Shown here in pieces: positions 23,561 to 34,676 of a stretch of DNA of 64,000 nucleotides (position 1 is its first letter; each line of letters begins with the position of its first letter). Where the stretch lies: contig CM038716.1 in the NCBI GenBank assembly GCA_021613375.1, positions 3,463,184-3,527,183 on the forward strand. Direction: 5' to 3'. The notes under the pieces are model-generated. The model was given only the letters and a program-made list of their open reading frames with translations. It did no database searches and was not told the DNA's origin. Position numbers and translations under genes: made by a program. This DNA is from Megaleporinus macrocephalus (Eukaryota > Chordata > Actinopteri > Characiformes > Anostomidae).

Positions 23561-23989
23561 GACTGAAATTATATTTTTAAAGTTGCGTTGACTATACAAT
23601 AATCATTATCACCATAAAGAATTCCTGATCCAAGCAATGAAGCTCATTTTACTGCTACTAGTGCAAACTGGTGCACAACAAAAAACTGAAACTGATGGTT
23701 TTTAGAAACTGCTCAATTGATTGATACCAATCTTACCAAGTCATACTCAATTTTCTCTGTCAATTTTCTCTGTCAGTGACAATTTATGAATTTCTTACTC
23801 TTTCAGGTGAAGATAAAGTCACCTAGCACTGTTATATGAACAATGAGAATATAAACTAGAATCATATGTGAATATGTTCATTGCTGTTTTTAGAGGTATC
23901 AAGATGACATATGATAGTTGTTAAGCTAACGCTAATGCTATAAACATTTAGCCTCCACAAATTTTCCCACAGCATACTCAAACTACGAC
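23561..23989. other. Unassigned noncoding DNA
   Basis: Nothing recognised apart from a short direct repeat (CAATTTTCTCTGTCA twice, 23750-23777). Confidence 0.45.
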
Positions 23990-25010
23990 TAATACTGGAA
24001 CTTTTGTTGGCTCTCATTAGTTTTATCTTGCAGTAGAAAAAATACTCTTACAATAGCTAACTAGTCATGTAGGTAGCTAGCTGAATGAGCTGTTTTGCAC
24101 TAGCATAAAATGACCAAATAGAAAAGGAAATAGGTAATTTGGCATGTTCAGTCATCTCAGGCAGGTGAAAAACAAACAGTTATAACTGTATGTTCAGTTG
24201 GTTCTCGCTTGCCTCAGTTCGGATTTTGATTGTACAGTGAAAGCAAGGTAGCTGTTTAGCCAAAATAGATGCTCTAAAATAAAAAAAGAGAGCTGTCACG
24301 AGCAGACTAGAACTAACTGTAAGTTGGTCCTTGTTTGGGTCAGTCCTTGTTTATACAGCAGCAAAATGGCCTTAGTTTAGCTAACTAGCAAGCTCTTTAG
24401 CCAAACTAGATGCATTTTAGTCACATAAATTGCCAGAAAGCAAATAAAATAATAGCTAGCTAGCAATTTAGCCTAATCAAATGCTTTAGAGAAGTTCATT
24501 GTGGGTATTTAACGGTTCCAGATGTCTTCAACAGATATGAAATGAACTCGCCCTAGAACAGTGAGTTGGTTCTTGTTTGGGTCGGTCCTTGTGGCCTCAG
24601 TTTAGCTAACTATAAAGCTGTTTAGCCACTAACCCTAGATGCTTTAAGTAGCATGAAATGCCCCAGAAGGTAATGTAATTCTTAATCACAACTACTGTTT
24701 CAGATGTCTTCAGCAGGTGGGAAATTAACTACAACTGTACGTTTTGTTGATTCTCTTTTGGGTCAGTTTTAGTTTTTGACTGCACAGTGGAAGCCTAACC
24801 TTAGTTTAGCTATCTAGTGAGCAAAGACGCAATTTGTCCAAGTCAGACATTTAGAGCAGCATAAAATAGTCAAAAAAGAAAACTAATTGCTTAATCTTGG
24901 TTTCTTTGATAGTTCCAGTTGTCTCTAGCTGGTGGAAAAAGAGCTAGCACTAGAACTGACCAAAAGTTTTCATCAAGCCTTTGAGTATGCAGTGGGAAAC
25001 AATGGTCAAA
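23990..25010. repeat. Degenerate tandem array, unit roughly 200-230 bp
   Basis: Four to five diverged units share an ordered set of words: CCAGATGTCTTCA(A/G)CAG, TTGTTTGGGTCAGTCCTTG, CTTAGTTTAGCTAACTAG, GCTGTTTAGCC, ACTAGATGC and AGCATAAAATG. The TTAGTTTAGCTA anchor falls near 24372, 24598 and 24801. GCTSTTTAGCC falls at 24251, 24392 and 24617, the first step being a shortened unit. Open frames are absent. Confidence 0.75.
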
Positions 25011-25258
25011 CGCTAGACTATACATGCCTAACAAACTAACGGTTAACGATTATTCTATGAACAACATAATGGTTTTAATAACTTGCAGCATAAGAACAGA
25101 TTTCAATTCATGTGTGCACTTGTATGTGTCAGAACCGTAACAAACTGTTTCATAATACGTCATTCAGACGGAGACAGAAAAGCAGAGTGGGACAGAGAGA
25201 GTGAGAATGCCGGGCTTTGCGAGATGAAAGATGTGAAAGAGTGGAAAGAGAATGGGAT

Positions 25259-25412
25259 GGTACTGGCAGTCTTTCTAAGTGAAAGAGTGTGTGTATGGGA
25301 TGTTACTGCCAGCATATCTAAGTGAATGAGTGGGTGTATGTGACAGTGTTGTGTGTGTGGGTGTGTGTGTGTGTGTTACTGGCGGCATATCTAAGTGGAT
25401 GAGTGGATGTCT
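25259..25412. repeat. Three-unit minisatellite
   Basis: The word TTACTGGCAGCATATCTAAG, with variants, is followed by TGAATGAGTG-type sequence at about 25261, 25303 and 25377. The last gap is widened by (GT)n growth. Confidence 0.85.
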
Positions 25413-25419
25413 GAGAAGG

Positions 25420-25520
25420 AGTTGTGTGGAGAATCGGATTTTTACGAGCTTTGGCAGTTGCCCTTTCGTATTGAGCGCACAAAAAGCGTAATCTCCCGTC
25501 TTCCCCTCTTGCTCATTTTA
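25420..25520. promoter_or_regulatory. Candidate conserved noncoding block
   Basis: A non-repetitive block (AATCGGATTTTTACGAGC, TTTCGTATTGAGCGC, AGCGTAATCTCCCG) with more CpG than its flanks. Bounded by simple repeats. Inferred. Confidence 0.25.
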
Positions 25521-26631
25521 CACGGACACTAGAACTAAAACAAACACACACATACACCCACACCCACATACTCTTGGCCCACATCACCCCAAAACCAGAC
25601 CAGCCTAGAGGGGGTTCTGTCTTTGGACACAAAGGTTCAACCCCTGGGGAGCGAGACAAAACATGAGAGAGCAAGAAAGAGAGAGAGAGAGGGAGAGATA
25701 CCTCTGCAGGCCGTGCTTTAACAATCAGCCCTGTCTTCCCTTTTGACTCATTAGGGACATCCAATAATTACAAAAGACACACAGGCATCTGCAAAAGGTT
25801 TGATCACGCTGGTCAAATGACATGATTCATAGACTTTCCAAGTGAAAATAAGTTGCTCTGAAGTCCATTTTAATGCAGTGTGTATTTGCTGAATTTAATA
25901 CAATAAAAAACAATAAAACATGAAATGAGGCCAGTGCAAAAGTTCTGCCATGTTTTATATAGTATGTTAAATTAAGCAAAAACACACCAATTGTGTACTA
26001 ATATTTGCAGAACAAACTGCATACTGACATTTGCTTTCTGTAGAAAACATAAACAAAGTATCGCAAACCCTATATTTAAAAGTTTAGAATCACTGACATT
26101 AAAGCTATTTGTACATATTTCAAAAGGGAAATCAAATCACGAGGCAGATCTTGACAAGAAATGTATCTGGTTTATATTTCTGTTTATATTTCATCTTACA
26201 CTGTACAAATGCTTACTGAATAAAAAGACTCACCTTAAACACTACCATACAAACAAACAAGAAACTAGCAAACAGATAACATCTCCTACATTCAGACAGA
26301 AAGATGGATAAACACACACACACACATGCTTGCCCAAGCAATGGCACGGAAGGAAGCAGAACAAATACAGCGGGACAGCCATGAGACAGACGGAGAGACA
26401 CACAAAGCGGCAGGCACTAATCGGGTCAGTGGCAGGAGCGTCATCAAAAGCTCATCTCCTTTTGAAGCTGGCCAACTGTGGGAGAATGTGCGCTACTGTA
26501 TAGTTTGAGCAAAAAAAAATAAAAATAAAAAAACAACCACAAGCATGAGCAACTGCCAAAATGACCAACATTTGTTTGTCTTCACTTTTGATTAGCAGTG
26601 TATTATTTACAACTGTTGCTGCCAAACCGAT
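25521..26631. other. Unassigned noncoding DNA
   Basis: Holds a GA run at 25675-25699 and a short CA run at 26311-26326. Frames at 25513-25764, 25991-26311 and 26452-26712 are low-complexity or featureless. No gene called. Confidence 0.45.
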
Positions 26632-26662
26632 ATTTATATATATATAAATATATATATATATG
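26632..26662. repeat. (TA)n microsatellite
   Basis: TA run with TTA and AAATA breaks. Confidence 0.93.
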
Positions 26663-26859
26663 AATGGTTCAATGGTAAGATAAAAGCTTACTGCAATCTT
26701 ATTACATAGCAATATGATCGCAATTTGGTAATTTGCATTTTATTGCAGCCTCAAACAGAATCTCAAAGATAGTATCATAATATTGTCATGTTATTGTTGT
26801 GTCCTCTCTGTGTTTCTTTGGCTTTTGCAAAAATAGCAATGTTAATCACAAAAAATTCC

Positions 26860-26950
26860 AGCCCTTACCTCTTTACAAGGTGACATCATCTTGTCACACA
26901 ATACTTACGGCCCGCCTAACGGCAAGCTTGACCACACACAGGAGGAGACC
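26860..26950. repeat. Dispersed repeat, copy B (paired with 9690-9810)
   Basis: Shares TACAAGGTGACATCAT and CAAGCTTG in the same order and orientation with copy A, 17 kb away. Confidence 0.6.
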
Positions 26951-27229
26951 AGGTAGGGAAGGAACCTCTTTGGTGGCTGACCAATTAGAACTAAGTGAGC
27001 AAGCTAACTAATCAGAGCACAATGCCTTGTTTTCAATGTTGCCAATGCTCCTAAATCCAGTAGTGGCATGCTTTTTACAGGCCCAGTCGACGCTTAGGCT
27101 TGTGAGTAACTGCAGAGAAAGTTCTTGAGCCGGTGTTACCTCCAGGGGTAATTTGGAAACAAAGAAGAGGCAATTTGACATGTTTTAGCACTCAACACCC
27201 CTAGCCCCCCACGCTCTGTGAGATTGTGC

Positions 27230-27510
27230 TACATAGATACGTCCATTTCACAATAATATCACTTACAGACAGATCGACCATGTTTGTTTATGGAGATTGG
27301 AAGGCTTTTCGCTTGTTAACACCTGTTTTCAGTGGGTGCGGCTGAAACACCTGAGCTCATGAGGGGTGCAAAATACTTTTGGCCATATAAAGAATTACTG
27401 TCGCTGTCCAAAGAAAAACAAGTATCTTCAAAATATTAACTTTCACTGGAAGTTCATGTAAGGGGTTTTACTATACATGATTCTGGAGCATTTCTATTGC
27501 TGCTTTCATC
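27230..27510. repeat. Dispersed DNA repeat with TTTTGGCCATATA tail
   Basis: Contains GTGCGGCTGAAACACCTGA and ATACTTTTGGCCATATAAAG. From memory, a similar tail (CATACTTTTGGCCATATAG) ends a very common fish repeat. A CTGTCCAAAGAAAAACA segment follows and recurs at about 57978-57996. Confidence 0.6.
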
Positions 27511-27534
27511 ACGACACTTCCACAGGACATGAAC

Positions 27535-27556
27535 ATATATATATATATATATATAA
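27535..27556. repeat. (TA)n microsatellite
   Basis: About eleven TA units. Confidence 0.95.
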
Positions 27557-27689
27557 CATATATGCACGTGACTGACCCTAAAACTGCAAACTTTACACTT
27601 TTATTACCATAAAAACTTCTGCAGGTGTGCTGTGTCAGATTAGCAGCGACAGATTGTGGTGAAATGTTTCAGGGATTTTGTCCCTGACC

Positions 27690-28080
27690 GTTCTGCTACG
27701 GCAAGAAAGTCTGAACACGCGGCCTGTGCGCTTTCCGTTAGCGCTGCAGTTATGATATAAAACACTCATATTTGTTCAGGATGAAAGAATGCAGCATTTG
27801 AATGGGTGCCCTGTCCACTGGCATCAGGCAGACGCACACACACACACGCGCCTGCCTTCTGATAGTGTGTGTGGTTGGACCAGAGAGAGAGTCTGTGAAT
27901 CGAGTCCAGTGCTGCGTGTGCCAGAGGAACTCTGGGTAACCCTTCAGGCTGACTCTCAGCCAATAGAAACGCAGCTCAGCCGAAACAGGGCTGTCATTAT
28001 CGACTTTTTGGGTAGACGCCGCCAGGCTAGGGTCAGATCTAACACGCTTAAAGCGCAGCCATCACTTCAGTAATGGCTGC
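27690..28080. promoter_or_regulatory. Candidate regulatory or conserved block
   Basis: Higher GC and CpG than its surroundings, with a CCAAT motif (CAGCCAATAGAAACG), TTAGCGCTGC and GCCGCCAGGC. A short (CA)n interrupts it at 27835-27847. Frames are open on both strands because of composition. I cannot identify an exon. Confidence 0.25.
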
Positions 28081-28309
28081 TTTAAGACCGGCCTCAGATC
28101 AGTGGAGAGGTCTACTAAATACTTATTATATAGCCATCATACAGCTTTTCATCTGCTTTCCTTCAAACACAGCAGCAGAAAATAGAATGGAACTCGGAAC
28201 CCTGAGCTACGTTCTACATTCTTCTCTAGAACATTCCACCAACTGACCGGAGCACTGCATTCCAGTCTCTCCCTCTCTCTCTTTCTCCCCCTGGATGCTA
28301 GAAGTGAAA

Positions 28310-28460
28310 GATATAATGAATGAACGCGAGCGCTGAAAGAATTATTTCACCTAGCGAGCTCGATAATGCTGTTATGCTTTTTGAAACGTTTTAATGTGAA
28401 TTATATTTCACGCCTCATCAGCAACATGTTTTAATCCTGCTTTGTTGCTCCGTAATTCTT
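28310..28460. promoter_or_regulatory. Candidate conserved noncoding element
   Basis: A non-repetitive block with GAACGCGAGCGCTG, ATTATTTCACC, GAGCTCGATAATG and AATTATATTTCACGCC. The near-repeated ATTTCAC words and CpGs in AT-rich DNA suggest constraint. Inferred. Confidence 0.25.
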
Positions 28461-28908
28461 GGGTAGATGTTGTTCCCCATGTGCATCAAAGAGAGAGAAC
28501 ACTTGCTGCCCATCTGAACATCTTCCTCATACTTGCTCTCAAGGTCATTTACCACCCAGCTTTACAGGTTCACTGTATATGCAGGCCTGAGTCTGACACT
28601 GTGGGCGACAGGAGCTCAATCTAGAGAGACAACGAAATCATTTTTCAAATAAAACCGACATGAGACTGTGTTCTCCATTCGGAACACTGGGATACTTATA
28701 ACTCAGTTACTGATAACTCTACTGATGGATGCGAAAACACTACATAATGACAAAGTACCAACAACATCAACTGGGAAGCTCATCCACTGTGCTGTGCTGT
28801 CATTTTTAGATATTCCATTCATTTCCTTTGTTTATACTGAGACCCAGGTACAACCATGTGTCAGTCATACATGCTAATGGTTGATGCAATTAGGCCTTTC
28901 TTCACATT
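28461..28908. other. Unassigned noncoding DNA
   Basis: Two short open frames (about 60-69 residues) without recognisable features. Nothing else seen. Confidence 0.4.
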
Positions 28909-29428
28909 GGGTGTGTCTCAAAACCTAGTGAGCTCCTACCTAGGCAGCATTTTACGTCATAGTATGCACGCTCCCAATATGCTCCCAATTCTTAGACACC
29001 TTAAACATGCTGTCTACTGAGGCACCTTATTTTGACCTGATTTTAAGAAAGCATCGAATGCTTCCTCAGCCGCTAAGACAATCCCAAGACGCAACGCAGG
29101 CAAATCTACGAGCAGTGAAGTGGTTTTAAAAGTTATTTTGATTCTCTCTGGTGTTTTAATGTGTTTCTTGTCATACAACCACACAAAACAGTATTTTATT
29201 ATCAACTCTGTAACGAGTCGTTGACCATTTTTCAGTTTTATACTCGAGCCATTAGCATTTATGCTAGTGGCTTTTTAAGCCTCGGGCTATTGTTTTGGAT
29301 GCCGGCCGCTAGCTTAGCAACCAGCTAAACGCTGTTGCTCTCTAACTAGAGCGTCTCAATAATCTGTCTTATGAGGAGAGATGTCAGACTGCCTACTTAG
29401 ACAGATCACTAAGTTTTGAGACACACCA
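28909..29428. mobile_element. Inverted-repeat DNA transposon, about 520 bp
   Basis: The left terminus reads GGTGTGTCTCAAAACCTAGT. The reverse complement of the right terminus reads GGTGTGTCTCAAAACTTAGT, a near-perfect terminal inverted repeat of about 24 bp. The interior is noncoding. The target duplication is not clear (a 3-bp ATT is possible), so the superfamily is left open. Confidence 0.85.
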
Positions 29429-30106
29429 ATTAACACCACTAGCATAAATGCATTTTCACTGAGATCACTAGGGCAAGCTAACCATAGCTCATCTAAGCAG
29501 TTTATTGCAACTGCAGCTACAACACAGTAAACAGTAGACTGAATAGATGATCTGATCCTGATCTAGATCTGATCCTTCAGTAAAGATTTAAACTTTAAGC
29601 TATTTTTTTAAGCTATTGTCTACTAGAGCAATGCCCACTGAGGTTACTCCTGCATGTACATAGAACCTTCTCACAGTTAATATTAGTGTCTTATCTTGTT
29701 CCATATGTATAATAGTAAAATAAACAGGCAAAGAATATTAGATATTGAAGAAAAATAAATTAAATGTGGTCTGTGCAAAATGTATGGCACATAAATATCA
29801 CAAGTTATATATTTTGTTTAAGAGGTTAAGCTTGGCAAATATACAGACATTGATGACTTATTTTCACTTAGAAGATCAGCAAAATGTGTTGGGAATGTTT
29901 CTACACTGCACGCTGTCCTACAGATGTTAAAGCCAAGAGGAGCCGAGAGGAGCTGAGAGGAGCTGAGCTCGTTAATCAGCTGAAGGCACTGATGTGAAGT
30001 TAGGAGATGAATCTAGAACAGGTGCTGGTGGTGAAGTACAGCCTTCTGGGTGCAGTATCACACTTTCACTCTTTCCTGTATTCTCCTGACCAAAATAGCA
30101 CTCTAT
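29429..30106. other. Unassigned noncoding DNA
   Basis: No gene. Short local direct repeat of GAGGAGCTGAGA type near 29937-29965. Confidence 0.45.
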
Positions 30107-30170
30107 TCTTATCTCTCTTTCTCTCCCTCTTTCTACCGCTCTCCTTTTTTTCTCTTTCTCTCTCTGGAAT
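30107..30170. repeat. CT-rich tract
   Basis: Short pyrimidine tract of CT and CTTT words. Confidence 0.85.
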
Positions 30171-30250
30171 AGGGAGTTTTAAGGCCTGACTGATGTGTGG
30201 TGATTTAATGATCCAGGAGGAGCTGTTCTTGTGCAGGCTACTGCTCATAC

Positions 30251-30271
30251 GCACACACACACACACACATG
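30251..30271. repeat. Short (CA)n microsatellite
   Basis: About ten CA units. Confidence 0.92.
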
Positions 30272-30355
30272 CGGACCCTGGGCCTGGACAAAGACTTTAA
30301 TGTAGACTTTAAAAGCTGATATGAGAGAGTAGAACAAAGTAGGTACAGACCACAC

Positions 30356-31236
30356 CCTCTCTCTCTCTTTATTACTCTCTCTTTCTCTCTGTCTTTCTCT
30401 CCTCTTTCTTTTACTCTCTCTCTTCTCTCTCACTCACTCTCTCTTCTCTCTTTCATTATCTCTCCTGTCTCTCTTTCTCTCTTCTCTGTCTTTCTCTCCT
30501 CTCTCTTTTACTCTCTCTCCTCTTTCTCACTCACTCTCCTTTCTATTTCATTATCTCTCCTGTCTCTCTCTCTCTTCTCTGTCTTTCTCTCCTCTCTCTT
30601 TTACTCTCTCTCCTCTTTCTCACTCACTCTCTCCTCTCTATTTCATTATCTCTCCTGTCTCCCTTTCTCACCTCTCTTTTACTCTCACTTTATCCTCCCT
30701 TACTCACTCTCTTCTCTTCCTTTCAGTATCTCTTCTCTCTCTCTCCCTTTCTCTCTCTCTCCTCTCTCTAGCTTTCTCTCTTACCTCTCTTTGTTTTCTC
30801 TCCTCTCTTTCTGTTTCTCTCTCTTTCTCTTTCTCGGTGCTTCTCCTTCTCTCCCCTCGCTCTCTCCTCTCAGTCTTTCTCTCTTCTCTTCCTTCTCTCT
30901 TTGTGCTTCTCGTTTTCCCCTCTCTTTGTCTTGCTTTCCTCCTCTCTTCCCCTCTCTATTTATTTTCTCTTAATCCCTCTTTCCTCTCTCCCACTTTTAT
31001 CTTAACTCTCTTGTCTCTGACTTTGTCTTCTGTATTTCTCTCTCTCCTCTCTCCCTTCATTTCCCCTCTCTTCTGTCTTTATCCCAGTCTTCCTCATTCT
31101 CTCCTCTCTTCACCCTTTCTGTCTCTCCTTCTCTTCCTTCCTTTCTTTCTTTCCACTCTTTCTTTCTCTGTCCCACTTTCTCTCCACTTGTCTCTCTCTT
31201 TTTTGTTTCTCTCTTTTTTCTTCATCTATCTTATTC
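30356..31236. repeat. Long polypyrimidine tract with a 95-bp sub-repeat
   Basis: About 880 bp almost free of purines on the plus strand. Within it a 95-bp unit is visible: TTTCATTATCTCTCCTGTCT or a close form begins at 30451, 30546 and 30641, with a shorter, more diverged step to 30721. The 138-residue Ser/Leu/Phe frame here is a translation of the repeat. Long homopurine-homopyrimidine DNA can form triplex (H-DNA). Confidence 0.93.
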
Positions 31237-31341
31237 TTTTCCCAACAAAGTGATCAGTCATGTGTTTGTATGTTTTACATGTTTATATAAATAAGACATA
31301 CTCCTTTGATTATTATTTTGTTTATTTTCAAATATACTATC

Positions 31342-31434
31342 TGGTGTTCTTACTGGTGAAATTACTCTTATTAGGTGTAGGCTTAGGCTTTTAAACAATG
31401 AGCTTAGGTGCCTCAGACTTTTAAACAGTAGTGA
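31342..31434. repeat. Dispersed repeat, copy B (paired with 3724-3818)
   Basis: Same ordered words as copy A, ending TTAGGTGCCTCAGACTTTT and CAGTAGTG. Probably a transposon terminus. Confidence 0.6.
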
Positions 31435-31737
31435 ATGCATGAGAGGCCTATGAGCAGTTAAATACATACTCAGAGCGCTACACAGAAAGCTCCACTGAGC
31501 CACACTGATATGTGGTCAGGTGGGATTTACAGACTTACCTTGTCTTTGGCCCTGTGCTCAGTCTGTTGGAGAGTTATCTACTGTTAACACCATCATTTAT
31601 CATCTTTAACAACACACACACACACAAGCTTATGCATGCACACACACGCAATGCTGGTATATTAGAGGAGTAACTGCATGCCAGTGTTATATCGCAATTT
31701 AAAACTGTGATTGTGTGTATTTTCACAGAATAGACAC
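31435..31737. other. Unassigned DNA with short (CA)n
   Basis: CA run near 31611-31626. Ends with the left target duplication ATAGACAC at 31730-31737. Confidence 0.5.
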
Positions 31738-32241
31738 TAGGGGTGTGCCATATTGTATCGTACACAATAACATTTTTGAATATCGTGAAGGATATTATAG
31801 CCTGAAATATCGTGCCATATCACCCATCCCTAATTATCACATCAGGGTACAACTTTTACTGAAAAAGAAAAATACACACTTTTCTCATTTCCCATTATAT
31901 ATCTACTAGAGACGGATTTTATCTGTCCAGTATCATTCATTTTACTTCAGTCCTGGATATATAGAGATATTTGGAGTGCATTATTTAGTATCGTAACATT
32001 CTGGATCATTGACGTCTGTTACAATCTGATGAAAATTCTTGTATTTTTTTATATTTCAGTTAGGGGTGTGCCATATCATATCATATGCAATAATAAAATT
32101 TAATTTTAATTTTGTTGCAGTAGCGTATTATTGAAATATTTTTAAATTCAATGTTTTGTCATATCGCCAAGATTATCGTTATCACAAAAAAAAAACATGA
32201 AATATCGCAATATTATTGTAAGGCCATATCGCCCACCCCTA
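31738..32241. mobile_element. Composite hAT-like element, copy 1 (504 bp)
   Basis: Flanked by perfect 8-bp repeats ATAGACAC (31730-31737 and 32242-32249). Termini are TAGGGGTGTGCCATAT and, inverted, TAGGGGTGGGCGATATGG. Two smaller units are visible inside. The first, 31738-32832 minus its tail, spans 31738-31832 and closes with ATATCACCCATCCCTA. The second, 32061-32241, reopens with TAGGGGTGTGCCATAT. About 230 bp of unrelated DNA lies between. Small open frames are not transposase-like. Confidence 0.9.
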
Positions 32242-32731
32242 ATAGACACTATGGATTATACCATCTAAAGCATTTACACAAACCACTACTGCACTCCTCC
32301 TACCTTCCAGTTCTGACTCTGTCCCTTAGACAATGTGCAACCAAACGAACAGCGCCACTATTTTTCTTCTTTATTTAAATTTTGTTGAAGTATCGTGAAT
32401 CGGACTGAATGTATCATTACAACCCAATTATATATACACACATGCATGCTCACACACACACACTGCAGAGTGTTAGTCCTGATTTATTTCTGGCCAGCTG
32501 GTGGGGCATTTAAACTGACCATCAAAATGTAAATCTTATTAAACTCAACACATTTCCTCCCCTCTCGCTCAATCAGAGTAAGTGGGCACAGGAAGATTAC
32601 ACATATGTGCTCCTAACACGCCGCCACACCTGCACACATACTGACTTCACCCCTTCAGCTTCATTCTTCCACTGAAACCCAAAATCCCTGAAGTGAGAAA
32701 GAATGTAGCACCAAGCACAGCTCAGAGTGTA
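32242..32731. other. Unassigned noncoding DNA
   Basis: Short CA run at 32450-32463. No gene recognised. Confidence 0.5.
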
Positions 32732-32766
32732 ACACACACACACACACACACATACACACACACGCA
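32732..32766. repeat. (CA)n microsatellite
   Basis: CA run with one ATA and two CG-containing breaks. Confidence 0.95.
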
Positions 32767-32902
32767 CGCAGAGTGTTTCAGGCAATTAACCTCAGGATAT
32801 CAGTGATCCAGAAACACACACGTTTTCATTAAGGAGAAAGCAACTCATTCAGAAACAAGAGCAGACACTGGGGTCTCTCTAAATGTCACCCCCCCCCACA
32901 CC

Positions 32903-32941
32903 TAACACACACACACACACAAACAAACACACACACACACC
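32903..32941. repeat. (CA)n microsatellite with AAA breaks
   Basis: CA run; a C run (9 bases) precedes it near 32889. Confidence 0.95.
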
Positions 32942-33089
32942 AGGAAAAAAAACTGATAGTTCACTTCTCTCATTCTTTTATATCTCTTATAATTGACTCT
33001 CTCTCTCTCTCTCTGCAGCTTTCTCTTCTGTACAGCCCCCCACCCCCACCCCACCCCGTGCCTGCAGGCTGTAATTAGGCTCATAGTCG

Positions 33090-33230
33090 CTCCCTATAAA
33101 GCCTATTCCCAGCCTTTTACAGCCGTTAGCCGTGCGCTAGCCTCAAGTGCCTCAATTATGCATTTATAAGAGAAAACGCAACGACAATTAAATGACAGTC
33201 TCTGCAAAAAGACACACCGCATCATTTCCA
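33090..33230. promoter_or_regulatory. Candidate conserved noncoding element
   Basis: A non-repetitive block with CAGCCGTTAGCCGTGCGC, TCAATTATGCATTTATAA and ACGACAATTAAATG. TATAAAGCC and homeodomain-type AATTA cores are present. It sits between CT and GA repeats. Inferred from motifs. Confidence 0.3.
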
Positions 33231-33252
33231 GTCCAACCCCAACATCTGGACG

Positions 33253-33292
<40 letters not shown>

Positions 33293-33320
33293 GACAGAGA
33301 GAGACAGAGAGAGAGAGAGA
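33253..33320. repeat. (GA)n tract with GACA breaks
   Basis: GA run regularly interrupted by GACAGA. Confidence 0.95.
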
Positions 33321-34366
33321 TACTATATGAAGACTTTAACCCTCTGTGTAACTACAATTTAATTAGAATTTAATTTGTTAATTCGTTTAAATAACCTGGT
33401 TGTATCTCTGCAGATTGTAACCTTGAGAGTTGTAATTCTTTAGGGAGAAAAATGTAATATGCCTCACAAAACAATTATATTGCATAAATTACATTTATAT
33501 TATTGCAGGTTCAAAACGAAACCTTCGACAAAAACATGGAAAAATTATAAAGATTGTAGTGCATTTGTAGTTGTAGGTAATGGTGCACTGACCTAGGAGA
33601 CAGCTCTAATAAGCAAACTGCCCAAAGTGTCTGGGGTCAAATAAATCATTCTTACTAGCTACATTAACCTTACACTAGCTTTCATAGCTAAAATGAAATA
33701 ATAACACAAATGTCTGGCATAAATGCTAACAATGAAAGCAATAAGTTATAATTCTATAGTTTTACAATTTAATAATAATTCTAAAATTAATTAATTCTAA
33801 AAATAGCAACTGGTACATCTACATGGCATTCATGGTTATATTCTGGTGTACTTATCAGTCATATGACAGTGCTTGGTGACAGTATCGGTATTTGGAAAAG
33901 TAAAGAATTTAATATGTTGTGGTTGGTTTCAGCTACAACTGTTCTTAAGTACTTTTATATCACGCTGGTACTCGTCCTGAGCAGCCATGAAAAACCACAA
34001 AGCTTCAACTAGCAGTTTCTGGTAACTTAACAGCAAATTAAATACAGTCCAAACACCTCTGTGGTGAACATGCTTCTATTGTGCATTCCTTTCTAACGTA
34101 ACACAAAAGCTTTTTCATCACAAATGATATCAGCATAGCAACTTGGGTGAAAACTAGAATTTCAGGGATTTTTAGTATTTGGTTCAGTATGCAAGTTTAA
34201 ACTGACACGGACTTCATAAGTTCCTGTCGTCTGAAGATGAGCTTCAGTTGAAGATAAAACTAACCCTTTTGTACAAAGCTCTTTAACAAGATCCGTTTCA
34301 CAAACTGACTTCAATTTGATCAGTGAGCTAGAAATAGTGCAGGATTTTAAATACTTTACTTTTGTC
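33321..34366. other. Unassigned noncoding DNA
   Basis: About 1 kb of AT-rich DNA with no long open frame, simple repeat or element that I recognise. Confidence 0.45.
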
Positions 34367-34676
34367 GTGGTACCACTTTAAAATAGGATACCCTTATAAA
34401 GTGTTTAGGAATGATTCAAAATCAGTTTATAATGGCTATTAGTCAGGTCATCAACACTTCACAAAGTGCTAATAAGCAGTTTTAACAAGCTGTTCTATAT
34501 GATCAATATAAATGTCTAAGATCTAATAATATAAATAAAGGTGTACTAAGTGATGGTGTTAGGGAAACAACGGATCATTATGATTTTAAGGTGTTTCTGA
34601 TCTCATTATTAACCAATAATAAACTCATTCGTAACCATTCGTAAACACTTGTGGTAACCAGCCATATGTTTCCTGG
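34367..34676. repeat. Dispersed repeat, copy A (paired with 47384-47790)
   Basis: Shares GTGGTAC.ACTTTA, CTTATAAAG, CAGTTTATAAT/TAGTTTATAAT, ACAAAGTG.TAAT and AGCTGTTCTATATGAT with the second copy, in order and orientation. The ends (GTGGTACCAC and CTTGTGGTAACC) hint at inverted termini. Probably a non-autonomous DNA element. Confidence 0.65.

Noticed and set aside
30837..31253. 138-codon plus-strand frame
   Set aside because: It lies inside the polypyrimidine tract and consists of Leu, Ser, Phe and Pro as the composition dictates.
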